A stretch of 64,000 nt of DNA, taken from contig JAKASR010000013.1 of the NCBI GenBank assembly GCA_021818955.1, forward strand, positions 31,614-95,613, given 5' to 3'. The notes below the pieces were generated by a model that was not told the origin of the DNA, searched no databases, and saw nothing but the letters and a program-made list of their open reading frames with translations. The position numbers and the translations under genes are program-made. The stretch comes from Acidobacteriota bacterium (GTDB lineage: Bacteria > Acidobacteriota > Terriglobia > Terriglobales > SCQP01). Within the stretch, counting starts at the first letter, position 1, and each line of letters opens with the position of its first letter. This document shows positions 25,188 to 34,032 of the stretch, piece by piece.

Positions 25188-28042
25188 AGGTTCTCCTCGT
25201 GCGCGTCCTCGTGGGAATAGGTGTAATAACTGCCCCCGTAATGGCTGTAATACGGGCTCATGCTCTGCACCACCTGGTTGAGCACCACGCCAATGACATT
25301 GGCGCGGACGCGGCGCAGTTGCTGCAGCATGGCGTGAACCTGCTCGCGCTTGTTCTTGCCGGCCAGCACCACCACCATCACCATATCCACCAGGCTATCC
25401 ACCAGCAGGGTTTCGGAAAAACCCAGCAGCGGCGGGGTATCGATAAAGATGATCTGGTAATCCTTTTTTAACTGCTCCAGCAAGCCGGAGAGCCCGGTAT
25501 GCAGCAGTTGCGAGGGATTGGCTACTCGCCCGCCGGAAGGCAGAACCCAGAGATTGTTAATGGCGGTGGGCAGAATGCATTCGCCGGGTTCGGCCACGCC
25601 GCGCAAGATCTCGCTCACGCCCTGGCGGTTGGGGACGTCGAGCATGCGGTGAATTTGCGGCCGGCGCAACTCGGCATCCAGCAGCAGCGTCTTGACCCCA
25701 TGCATCGACATGGCGATGGCCATGTGCGCCAGGATGGTGGATTTGCCCTCGCCCGGGGTTGAACTGGTAATGGTAAAGGTGCGCGCTTCGGAGGCTCCGG
25801 GCGCCAGCATGATCGCGGTGCGCAAGCTGAGCACGGCCTCCTCGAAGACGGAAGGCGCGGCCGCCTCGCCATCGCGGCTGCTGCCTGAAAAGGTATTGCG
25901 CACCGAAATGGCTTCCAAGGACAGCGGCAGCGAGCCGAGGAAGTTCGCTCCCAGGTGGGCGACGTCCTCGGGTGTTTTCAAGCTGCGGTCCAGGTAGCCG
26001 ATGCCGACCGCCAGCACGCAGCCGCCCAGCAGGGACATCAAAAACGCCAGGATGACTTCCCGCCGCACGTTGGGATACACCGGCGCGCCGTTGGGAGTGG
26101 CGGGATTGACGATGCGCAGCATCTCGCCATGGAAGCTGGCGCTCAGATTGGCGGCGTTGAATTGCTGCTGCAGATCGTTATAAAGCTGCCGATTATTGTT
26201 TACATCCTGATGCAGCAGGTTGTAATCCAGCGTGCTGGCGTTGAAATCCCGTTGTTTCAACTGTCCCGAGTTCAGCGCCTGGCGGAGCAGCGTTTCCTGG
26301 TCCCGGGCCTTTTCATACAGCATTTGAATTTGCGCCGTCGCTTCTTGCCGCATGCGCTGCAACTGGCGATTCGCGACCTGCAACTGTTGTTGGGCCTGAA
26401 TATAAGCCGGGTTCGCCGGCCCGGCGTACATCTCGACGGCATCGAAGTTGGTTTCCGCTTTTTGTTGCGCCGTTAGCGCGTCGGCCAGCGAATGGCCAAT
26501 GGTGGAGTTGGCGATGGAGGTGGTCAGCAGCGCGGGAAGGCTGTTGCCTTTCACCACGGCCAAATCGGCCTGGTAGCGGAAACGTTCGACTTGTATCGCG
26601 CTCAGTTGCTGGTTGATGAGCTGCATGCTCTGCTGCATCAGGGCGTCCTGATCCGTGGGATTCAACAACGCCTTCTGATGCTGATAATCAACCAGCGCTT
26701 TTTGGCTCAGTTCCAGCTTGGCTTTCAGGGCGAGCAGTTGCGTGTGCATCCACTCGTTCGACTTGGTGATGGCGTTGAGCCGGGTCTGGTACTCATGCTC
26801 GATCAGGCCCTTGGCCATGGCATTGGCGATATTGGCCGCCGCCACCGGATTACCGGCCACCGCGGTGATCTGGAAGTTGCGCGTACCGGGTACGGCATTG
26901 ACCGAAACCGAGCCGCCAACCAGCCGTGCCAGCGCCTCGCGGCTGTAATGGGCGCTGCTGGGCACAATACTGGGATCGCGAGCCAGCTTGCCGACGCGAA
27001 CGGCCGCGTCCACCACCGAAGGCGTGACCACATCGCTCATGATCGTCGCCATCAGCGTTTGCAGATTATCCAGGTAGTCGCCGGAATAGCCGCTGTTGAC
27101 CAATCCGCTATTGCCGGCCAGCATGGCGGAGATACGTACCGTGGCGGTGCTGCCATATTCCTTGGGAATGAGGCGCATGTGGATGCCCACCAGCACGGTT
27201 ACCAGCAGGGCGGCGGCCAGCACTTTGATCCAATGGCGGCGGATCTGCTGCCCATAAAAGGCGAGCGGCAGCTCCCGCCGCGCCGGTTCGGCCGGCTCCA
27301 GCATGTTCTCGTAAAAACCGCTGGCCGGCGTGGCCGGCATGAGCCCGGAGGCGTAAGGCGGCAAGGCGTTTGCCGGCACCAACGGCACCCAACCCGGTGG
27401 CGGCATCCCCGGCGGAAGCCCCCATCCGGCAACCATCGGCGGTGTAACCCCCGCAACCGCAGCGCCCGGAACCGGCGGCGTATTCCCCGATGGACTGGCT
27501 TTGCCCGTGGAAGCTTGAGCCGCGGCGGCGGGATACGCGCTCGCTGGCGGCGTTTCGCTCGTGGACGCCGGACTGAATTTTCGCGATTTTGCCGCCGCCG
27601 GCGCCGGACGCTCAACGCTGACCGGCTCGCTGGCGGCAGAGGCCTGCTCCGGTTTGTTTTCCGTACCGGCGGTGACGGGTATGGCGGCCGCGGCGGCCGC
27701 CGGCTCGGGTTTCCACGCGACCAGGTGCAACCCGGCTAAAAAGTGTTCAACCGCTTGCGGCGGAGGGTCTTGCGCCAGTTGCTGCCGCACCTCGGCTTTG
27801 CCATACAACGAGCCGCGCAAACGGTCGCGTTTTAACGGCAATACCCCATTGGCCGCCAAATAGCGGCCCACGATCGCCGCCTGTTCATGTATGCTGCGAT
27901 CGCGAAGATAGTCCCGCCAGGTATCCTGTTCTCTAAGCTTGGCAATCAGTTCACTAGGAGAAAACTCCTCGGTGTCTAATGCAGACAGGGCTTCTGTAAT
28001 TTCAATAGCAAGCTGATTCCGGCGTACTGGTTGCGACGACAT
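25184..28042 (-). CDS. Wzz/BY-kinase chain-length determinant (Wzc/EpsP-like) with N-terminal extension
   Basis: A 952-residue fusion. Residues 1-110 are a helical region not seen in standard Wzc, followed by a Pro/Ala-rich linker (about 111-250). A Wzz region with a transmembrane segment near 275-290 follows, with a coiled-coil region (residues 450-640) before a second membrane segment at about 675. The C-terminal tyrosine kinase has Walker A GEGKST (764-769), Walker A' LLLDAELRRP (786-795) and IIFIDTPP (864-871). The tail has a tyrosine cluster (Y931, Y932, Y935, Y939, Y940, Y942), the expected autophosphorylation site. It controls export and chain length and overlaps the exosortase gene by 4 bp. 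Confidence 0.85.
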   Translation of the reverse strand: MSSQPVRRNQLAIEITEALSALDTEEFSPSELIAKLREQDTWRDYLRDRSIHEQAAIVGRYLAANGVLPLKRDRLRGSLYGKAEVRQQLAQDPPPQAVEHFLAGLHLVAWKPEPAAAAAAIPVTAGTENKPEQASAASEPVSVERPAPAAAKSRKFSPASTSETPPASAYPAAAAQASTGKASPSGNTPPVPGAAVAGVTPPMVAGWGLPPGMPPPGWVPLVPANALPPYASGLMPATPASGFYENMLEPAEPARRELPLAFYGQQIRRHWIKVLAAALLVTVLVGIHMRLIPKEYGSTATVRISAMLAGNSGLVNSGYSGDYLDNLQTLMATIMSDVVTPSVVDAAVRVGKLARDPSIVPSSAHYSREALARLVGGSVSVNAVPGTRNFQITAVAGNPVAAANIANAMAKGLIEHEYQTRLNAITKSNEWMHTQLLALKAKLELSQKALVDYQHQKALLNPTDQDALMQQSMQLINQQLSAIQVERFRYQADLAVVKGNSLPALLTTSIANSTIGHSLADALTAQQKAETNFDAVEMYAGPANPAYIQAQQQLQVANRQLQRMRQEATAQIQMLYEKARDQETLLRQALNSGQLKQRDFNASTLDYNLLHQDVNNNRQLYNDLQQQFNAANLSASFHGEMLRIVNPATPNGAPVYPNVRREVILAFLMSLLGGCVLAVGIGYLDRSLKTPEDVAHLGANFLGSLPLSLEAISVRNTFSGSSRDGEAAAPSVFEEAVLSLRTAIMLAPGASEARTFTITSSTPGEGKSTILAHMAIAMSMHGVKTLLLDAELRRPQIHRMLDVPNRQGVSEILRGVAEPGECILPTAINNLWVLPSGGRVANPSQLLHTGLSGLLEQLKKDYQIIFIDTPPLLGFSETLLVDSLVDMVMVVVLAGKNKREQVHAMLQQLRRVRANVIGVVLNQVVQSMSPYYSHYGGSYYTYSHEDAHEENL

Positions 28043-28116
28043 TAAACTGATTCCCCGCCTGCTTTTCTGGAGAAACCAAAAGTTTTCTATCCTAAAGTAT
28101 CATTTTGGATCAATTA

Positions 28117-28145
28117 CATTTAGCAGAATTTTCAGGGGGTGTCAA
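28117..28145 (-). promoter_or_regulatory. Candidate sigma70-type promoter of the kinase-exosortase operon
   Basis: On the minus strand TTGACA (28140-28145) is separated by 17 bases from TAAATG (28117-28122). The -35 is perfect and the -10 weak. The 75 bases up to the kinase ATG at 28042 are AT-rich, unlike the coding sequence. Confidence 0.35.
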
Positions 28146-28146
28146 A

Positions 28147-29547
28147 TTAATGACTCCCCCCTCCGGGGCGCCGGGAAGTGACCGGCGCCGCCATAATTCC
28201 CACCAGTAGCGAGGTAACCATCATGATCGCAGGGAGATGCATATTAAACTGCGCCAGTGATGATAACATGACGGCGCCAACTCCCATGGTCGCTGCCCAA
28301 CTTAATTTTTCGCCAATACGGTCTGGAGAGCGAATTTTCTGCCTCACGGTCCAGGCAAGCCACCCTAGTCCCAACAGGGCAATGACTGACCCGATGATGC
28401 CGGTTTCAGCCAGCCATTGCAGCCAGTCATTATGGGCATATTCAAAAACGGCGACGGTATTCAAGTGGGCATAGTGGTAATACATGGGTTGCCAGGTGTT
28501 CAGTCCCCAGCCGGTCCAGGGGCGTTGCTGCCATAAGGCCAGGGTGCTGCGGGCCAGGTCCAGGCGCTGCCGGGTGGAGACATCGGTTTGCAAATGGCCC
28601 AAACGTAAAGCCTGTGGGCCGAGGCCGGTCAGTCTGAGCAGGATGATCAGCAGCAGAAGGCCCAATCCGGCGAGGCGCCAGGGCCGGGCGGCGCGGCGCC
28701 GGAATTCCGGCCCGGATTTGCTTGACCGGCGCTCCTGGCCCTGGGCAGGCTTCATCTCCCGCTTGCGCCAGATCGAGAACAGGAACGACATACAGACCAG
28801 TTCCACCCCCAGCGTCAGCAATCCGCTCAGGCTGCGAGACAAGATGATATCGGCCATGCCCACGATGGGAATGGCCGACCAGAGCAAGGCGTAATCCGGG
28901 CGATGGCGGGCGTGCCAGACCTGGAGCGCGCTGATCGGCAATAATGCCGTCATGCAGGCGGCAAAGTTATCGGCATTGACAAATGGGCCGAAGGGTTTGG
29001 CGAGCAGGTAATGGAAGTGCCAGTAAATGCCATGGCTGCCGCTCGCCCATTCGACCAGGCCCAGCCAGGCCAATCCGCCGCATAACCAGGCCAGCCGCCG
29101 CCCCAGCCAATGGCTATCCTCGCGCGCTTGAAAATTCTGGCTGACGAGAAAATAGACGGCCGCGGCCGCATAGACATGCAGTAGCGAGGTCAAGGTGCGC
29201 CCCGGGATGGGTGAGACCCACAGCCATTGCGCTGCAACCCAAACGAGCAGCGCCAGCACGGGGATCAACAGCGGATCGGGGCGCAACCGGACCCGCCCAC
29301 GCAGCCATTGCACAGCCCAGAACAGCACGCCGAGATCCAACAGGAAATAGGCGATCGTGTATGCCCAGGTATAGACGCCTCCAAATGCAAAAATCGACCA
29401 GGCGGCGGCCACGAGGGTCAAATCGAGCATGCCGCGAGCAATGCTGAAGTGCCAGCGCCAAAGGTTTAAGCGCTGGCGCCAGCGCTGGCGGGTTTTGGAC
29501 TCGGACGCCGTCACGGCGGCGGCGGGTTTGGAGGCTTCGCCGGTCAT
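28147..29547 (-). CDS. O-antigen ligase/polymerase-like membrane protein 2
   Basis: A 466-residue polytopic membrane protein with about ten hydrophobic segments. The Wzy_C-like loop is visible as RQRLDLARSTLALWQQRPWTGWGLNTW, followed by YAHNDWLQWLAETGIIG, the conserved HN-W-L motif of O-antigen ligases. It probably transfers or polymerises the glycan at the periplasmic face. It overlaps the TPR-like gene by ATGA at its start and ends 104 bases before the kinase start, so either one operon or an internal promoter operates. Confidence 0.82.
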   Translation of the reverse strand: MTGEASKPAAAVTASESKTRQRWRQRLNLWRWHFSIARGMLDLTLVAAAWSIFAFGGVYTWAYTIAYFLLDLGVLFWAVQWLRGRVRLRPDPLLIPVLALLVWVAAQWLWVSPIPGRTLTSLLHVYAAAAVYFLVSQNFQAREDSHWLGRRLAWLCGGLAWLGLVEWASGSHGIYWHFHYLLAKPFGPFVNADNFAACMTALLPISALQVWHARHRPDYALLWSAIPIVGMADIILSRSLSGLLTLGVELVCMSFLFSIWRKREMKPAQGQERRSSKSGPEFRRRAARPWRLAGLGLLLLIILLRLTGLGPQALRLGHLQTDVSTRQRLDLARSTLALWQQRPWTGWGLNTWQPMYYHYAHLNTVAVFEYAHNDWLQWLAETGIIGSVIALLGLGWLAWTVRQKIRSPDRIGEKLSWAATMGVGAVMLSSLAQFNMHLPAIMMVTSLLVGIMAAPVTSRRPGGGSH

Positions 29548-30920
29548 GGACGTGGCCTCGCCGTGCGCGCGGATGGCCGGCCCGGCGGGGTGGGCGCCGC
29601 CGGCAGGGTTTCAACCGAGATGCGCCTGACGCGCAAGCTGCCATCCAGCGGAGTCGCGCCGAAAGGCCGCTGATAGGTCAACCGGAGTTGATAGGCCATG
29701 AGCGAAGGAGAAAGCCGCTGTTGAATTTTCCGGGCAAGGGGTTTGACCGCGGCGGGCGCCGGGGGCAATACGAAAGTCGCGCTTGCCCTCTGCCAGTCCG
29801 CGGCGGCGGGCGCCGGCAGCCGGAATAGCGTCTTCTGATGGTGGCGTAATTGCAAGCTGAAACCGCCGCATTCGCCGGGGTCGCGGCGGGAACGGCAGCG
29901 GCTTTCCATGCTAAGCTTCAGCGCCGTGCCCGGCGCGGTTAGCAACCATTGCCGCAGCAACTCCACCGTTTGGCTGCCTTCCATGCCGCTCAGGTCGATG
30001 ACCAGCCGTCCGCCGCGATGATTTTCCAAATTGAATTCCGTGGCGGTATTGCCTAGCGGAAACCAGCCCAGCCAATCGGTATTCGCGCCGGTGTAGCGTT
30101 GCAGGCTGCTGGCCGGAAAATCGGGCGCGGTCACCAGTTCGCCACGGGCGTATTTAGGCCGCCCCTGAAAGACCCCCAGGCGCAAACCGCGATTCCAGAT
30201 CATCAAGGCTTCAACCGGATCGGCGCTCAGATCGCGCTGCAAGACGGCGAGCAAGGCCGTTCGCGCCCGATCCCGTTGTCGCGGGTCCAGATGCCGGCTG
30301 AGTTGCAGCACGCGGACCAGCGCCAGCGGCAGTTGACGCGTACGCTGCAAGCTCAGGGCGATGCGCAAGAAACCCGCCGCCGCCGCCAGCGATTGCGGCG
30401 GCAATTCCGCCCAAACGCGGCGCGAGGAGGGGCGTGGAATGGTCATGGCGCGCATGATCATGGGGCGGAAATAACTATCATCGGCCAATTGGCAACTGCG
30501 GTGGAATTGCCGCCAAAAACTTTCCCGCTTGCCGGCGGTCAGCGCTAGATTGGCCCAAAGCCAATGCAGCCGGAAGCTATAGGGAAAATGGCGCGCCGAG
30601 CGGGCGGCGGTGGCCTGCGCGCGCGCGAGTTGCCCGGTGGCGAGCTCGGCCGTGACCAGATCCATGCGGGTCAGCGCGCTTTCCGGATTCATCCGGACCG
30701 AGCGTATTAATAAAGGCAAGGCTCGTTTCGCGTGCGTGGCCAGCATCTGCTCGCCCAGCACGCGCAGATCGGGACCGTTATCCGGGCGCCAGGCAATCGC
30801 CCGGGCAAAATCGTCCCGATGCGCGTAGGTTTCCGCCCGCCAGTTGGCGAAGCCCAGTGCGAGCGAGCCCAGGCTAGCCAGCATCAAGCCCAGGGCCGGC
30901 GCCAGCCGCCGCCGGATCAT
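29544..30920 (-). CDS. Membrane-anchored TPR-like protein of the EPS locus
   Basis: A 458-residue protein, N-terminal anchor MIRRRLAPALGLMLASLGSLALG, then helical tetratricopeptide-like repeats around residues 45-230 (ARAIAWRPDNGPDLRVLG, RMDLVTAELATGQLARAQA). The C-terminal 200 residues are beta-rich with WLGWFPLGNTATEFNLEN and LVIDLSGMEGSQTVELLRQW, family not recognised. It overlaps the O-antigen ligase-like gene (ATGA), so the two are probably co-expressed, as TPR proteins often accompany Wzy-type proteins. Confidence 0.6.
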   Translation of the reverse strand: MIRRRLAPALGLMLASLGSLALGFANWRAETYAHRDDFARAIAWRPDNGPDLRVLGEQMLATHAKRALPLLIRSVRMNPESALTRMDLVTAELATGQLARAQATAARSARHFPYSFRLHWLWANLALTAGKRESFWRQFHRSCQLADDSYFRPMIMRAMTIPRPSSRRVWAELPPQSLAAAAGFLRIALSLQRTRQLPLALVRVLQLSRHLDPRQRDRARTALLAVLQRDLSADPVEALMIWNRGLRLGVFQGRPKYARGELVTAPDFPASSLQRYTGANTDWLGWFPLGNTATEFNLENHRGGRLVIDLSGMEGSQTVELLRQWLLTAPGTALKLSMESRCRSRRDPGECGGFSLQLRHHQKTLFRLPAPAAADWQRASATFVLPPAPAAVKPLARKIQQRLSPSLMAYQLRLTYQRPFGATPLDGSLRVRRISVETLPAAPTPPGRPSARTARPRP

Positions 30921-31161
30921 GCCGCGCCTCCGCTTTGCAACCGCCGGAAACGTGGCTCAAGCACTTCGGCGCCGGCCCGCGGCCGGCCGTCCCGGTTAGC
31001 CCCCGCCCCCGAATGTCTGGCGTAAATCAAGTGTGCCTGCATCGTACTGCCCGGATTGCATGCTAGACAAATCTCATCTTCCGCGCAAGCGGACGAGGTG
31101 GGATGGCGGATATCTAGGGAAAAACCCCGCGCATGCAGCATAATCGGTGACAAGTCCGTCC

Positions 31162-32763
31162 ATGTCCATGCATGACCAGCCCGCGAACCGCTCGCTCGCA
31201 TCCGTCGCCGCGGCATTGGAGGGCGAGCCGGCCGAGCCCGCGACGACGCATCGCGGCGCGCGTTCTTTGATCACCTTTACCAGCGGCCTTTTCTACACCG
31301 TCATCACCGTGCTGCTGGGTTTTGTGGCTACGCCGCTGTTGGTGCGCTGGCTGGGCGATACCCGTTTCGGCGCGTATCGCGCCGCGGTGGATTGGTTTGG
31401 CCATTTTTCCCTGCTCGATTTCGGTTTAGGCGGAGCTTTAATGCCGCTGCTGGCGATGACGATGGCGCGCCAGCCGCGCCGCTTACTGCTGGTGCTGCGC
31501 ACCGCCATTTACGCCTATGCCCGCATTACGCTTTTTATTCTGCTGGCCGGCGTGCCCCTCATCCTTTTCCTGCCGCATCTGGTGCGGGTCGCTCCGGCGA
31601 TGCGCGCCGACCTGATCACGGGCGGCTTCATCGGCCTCGCCGGTTTTCTGCTGTTGCCGCTGACCCCACTGGCCAAATGGCTCGAAACCGCCCAGACCGG
31701 TTATTGGATCAACTTCGCGCTATTGGCGCAATCGCTGTTGACCGTGGGCTTAGCCTTGGGTTTGGCCCGGCTGGGTTGGGGCATTACCGGACAGTTTGTG
31801 GCGCTGAGCGCGGGCTTGCTTTTGGTGTCGCTGGTCTATCTCTGGCGTGCGCGTCATCGCCTCTCGGGAGGGTGGCGTGCATTGCTGGGACGCCCCGATG
31901 CCGCGATTCTGGGCCAGTTGCGCCGGCTGCAATGGCCGGCCTGGGTGCTGACGCTCTCCGGCCGATTGCAATTTTTCACCGACAACATCCTCGTCGCCGG
32001 CCTGATCTCGCCCGCCGCCGTGGTGCCCTTTCTGATTACCCAAAAACTGCCCGCTCTCGGTTTGCGCGAAGCCCAGCGCGTCTCCGCCGCCAGTTGGCCC
32101 GCGCTGGCGGAAATGCATGCCCGCGGCGAACTGCCGCTTTTCCGCCGCCGCCTCTTCGACCTTACGCGCATGACCAGCGTGCTGGGCTGCCTGTTGATGC
32201 TGCCGGTGGTGATCTTCAACCGCGAGTTCGTGATCGCCTGGATGGGCACGCGCTATTATGCCGGCCTGGGGCTGACGTTCTTTGCCGCGCTCAATGCGGT
32301 GCTGCAATCGAATCTGACGGTTTGGCAGTATTGCATTGACGGCACCGGACAGATGCGCCGCATCGCGCCCATGTCCGCCCTGCAGGCCGGCTTCAATCTG
32401 GCGGCCAGTCTGCTGCTGACCTGGCGTTTGGGCCTGTTGGGCCCGGTACTGGGCACCACGCTGGCGTTTCTCGGCTTTGGCGTCTGGTATCTTCCGCTCA
32501 CGCTCTGGCGTTGTTTCCAGGTCTCTCCTCGCCGCCTGTGGTTCAATATGCTGATGCCTGCGGGTTGGGCCGTGGTTGTGGGCTGGGCCGGATGGCAGTG
32601 GGCGCGTTGGCGGCCGCCGGCCGGCATCGTCGCCACCCTGGCGCAGATGGCCGGCGTGGCGGCTGTCTACGGCCTGTTCGCCTGGCTCTTTATTTTTTCG
32701 CGGCAGATGCGGCGGGAACAAAGCCGCTGGTTGCGCTCATCCTTGCGCATGTTGCGGGGCTAG
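31162..32763 (+). CDS. Oligosaccharide flippase (Wzx/MATE-like)
   Basis: About 533 residues, 12-14 transmembrane helices. Typical segments: FTSGLFYTVITVLLGFVATPLLVRWLGD, then LLDFGLGGALMPLL with the family LDFGL motif, and NILVAGLISPAAVVPFLITQKL. It should translocate the lipid-linked repeat unit across the inner membrane. The ATG at 31162 is chosen; a GTG at 31147 is in frame. It is divergent from the TPR-like gene with a 240-bp intergenic region, and 11 bases before glycosyltransferase 8. Confidence 0.85.
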   Translation: MSMHDQPANRSLASVAAALEGEPAEPATTHRGARSLITFTSGLFYTVITVLLGFVATPLLVRWLGDTRFGAYRAAVDWFGHFSLLDFGLGGALMPLLAMTMARQPRRLLLVLRTAIYAYARITLFILLAGVPLILFLPHLVRVAPAMRADLITGGFIGLAGFLLLPLTPLAKWLETAQTGYWINFALLAQSLLTVGLALGLARLGWGITGQFVALSAGLLLVSLVYLWRARHRLSGGWRALLGRPDAAILGQLRRLQWPAWVLTLSGRLQFFTDNILVAGLISPAAVVPFLITQKLPALGLREAQRVSAASWPALAEMHARGELPLFRRRLFDLTRMTSVLGCLLMLPVVIFNREFVIAWMGTRYYAGLGLTFFAALNAVLQSNLTVWQYCIDGTGQMRRIAPMSALQAGFNLAASLLLTWRLGLLGPVLGTTLAFLGFGVWYLPLTLWRCFQVSPRRLWFNMLMPAGWAVVVGWAGWQWARWRPPAGIVATLAQMAGVAAVYGLFAWLFIFSRQMRREQSRWLRSSLRMLRG

Positions 32764-32774
32764 CGCCTCGAACT

Positions 32775-33923
32775 ATGCATCTCGGTTTCAATGCCCGTAT
32801 TCTTCGCGCTCCGGAAACCCGCGGCTGGCAGCGTTATAGCTTGCAACTGCTTCTGGGCCTGCTCCGCCGCAACCTGCCGGTGACGTTGTATAGCGATGGA
32901 CCGCTGGCGCCGCATTACGCCGCCACCCTGGCAGACGCCGGCGCCCGCCTGGTGGTGCGGGCCGGCATGAGCTACCCTGTCTGGCAATATTGCTGGCTCC
33001 CTCGGCAACTGCGCCGCGACGGCATCGATGTATTCCATAGCCCCTTTCACTTTGGCCTGCCGCTCTCCGGGGCCGCCGGTCGCGTCCTGACGCTGCACGA
33101 TGCCATCGATCAAGTCGCCCCGGCCCGCGCCGACCGCTGGGATCCCGCCCGCTGGCATGCCGCTTTTTCACGCCATAGCGCCGACGCCATTATCACCGTC
33201 AGCCAGCATGCCCGCCAGGATTTAATTCAGGCGTGGCGCATCGCGCCGGAAAAAATAACCGTCATTTATGAAGCCGCGGATGCGGCGTTTTCCCGCCCGG
33301 TGGCTCCGGCCACCATGGCGGACCTGCGGCAACGCTATCAATTGCCGCCGCGCTATGTGCTTTACCTCGGCGGCTGGGAAGCGCGCAAAAATGTCGGCTT
33401 TCTGTTGCAGGCGTTTCAACGCGCGCAATTGACGCCTGATATTGGCCTGGTCTTGGCCGGCGGGCGCGAGGCTCAGATCGCGGCTTTGAACGCTCAGGGT
33501 GTGCGCCTGGGGCTGGAGGCCAGCCGCTTGCGGCTGCTGGCCTGGGTGCCGGAAAACGATTTGCCCGCGCTTTATGCCGCCGCGCTGGGTTTCGTTTACC
33601 CTAGCCGCTATGAAGGCTTCGGCCTGCAGTTATGTGAAGCGATGGCGGCCGGTTGTCCCGTGTTGGCGGCGCGAGCCACCTGTTTGCCCGAAATTCTGGG
33701 CGCCGGCGGCGAAACCTTTACGCTTGAAACTCAGGATGAACTGGTCTCCCTGCTGCGGCGTTTGGCCGGCGATCCGGATTTTCGCGCCGCGCTCGTTAGC
33801 CGCGCCCGGCGCCGGGCGCTCGATTTCAGTTGGTCTCTCACCGCGCAAAAAACGGCGGCGCTCTATGCCCGGCTGGTTAAATCCCCGCCCGGCGCGAGGA
33901 ACGCTCATTCCGCCGGCGCATGA
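32775..33923 (+). CDS. GT4-family glycosyltransferase 8
   Basis: A 382-residue GT-B glycosyltransferase, related to the mannosyltransferase-like branch: MHLGFNARILRAPETRGWQRYS, VLTLHDAIDQVAPARA, and AIITVSQHARQDLIQ. The donor domain has VLYLGGWEARKNVGFLLQAF and SRYEGFGLQLCEAMAAGCPVLAARATCLPEIL with the acidic pair. ATG 32775 follows the flippase stop by 11 bases, so the two are co-transcribed. It is the last EPS-type gene before the signalling fusion. Confidence 0.85.
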   Translation: MHLGFNARILRAPETRGWQRYSLQLLLGLLRRNLPVTLYSDGPLAPHYAATLADAGARLVVRAGMSYPVWQYCWLPRQLRRDGIDVFHSPFHFGLPLSGAAGRVLTLHDAIDQVAPARADRWDPARWHAAFSRHSADAIITVSQHARQDLIQAWRIAPEKITVIYEAADAAFSRPVAPATMADLRQRYQLPPRYVLYLGGWEARKNVGFLLQAFQRAQLTPDIGLVLAGGREAQIAALNAQGVRLGLEASRLRLLAWVPENDLPALYAAALGFVYPSRYEGFGLQLCEAMAAGCPVLAARATCLPEILGAGGETFTLETQDELVSLLRRLAGDPDFRAALVSRARRRALDFSWSLTAQKTAALYARLVKSPPGARNAHSAGA

Positions 33924-33957
33924 ACCACAGTAACTCCTGGCGGAAATTCATAGCAAT

Positions 33958-34032
33958 CTAAATGCCGACTAAATGCCGACTAAACGCCGGTTTAAGAAAT
34001 TTCGGTGACAGTCGCGATGGGCTTGCTATATG
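33958..34032 (+). promoter_or_regulatory. Tandem 11-bp repeats and candidate promoter upstream of the PAS/OmpA fusion
   Basis: CTAAATGCCGA is repeated at 33958-33968 and 33969-33979, with a third variant CTAAACGCCGG at 33980-33990. Further down GTGACA (34005-34010) and TATATG (34027-34032) are 16 bases apart, a fair sigma70 match. If this promoter is used, transcription starts after the first ATG (34030) and translation would start at ATG 34060. The repeats are a possible regulator site. Confidence 0.35.

Noticed and set aside
26492..27739. 415-residue plus-strand frame opposite the Wzc-like kinase
   Set aside because: Shadow frame; the kinase motifs are unambiguous on the minus strand.
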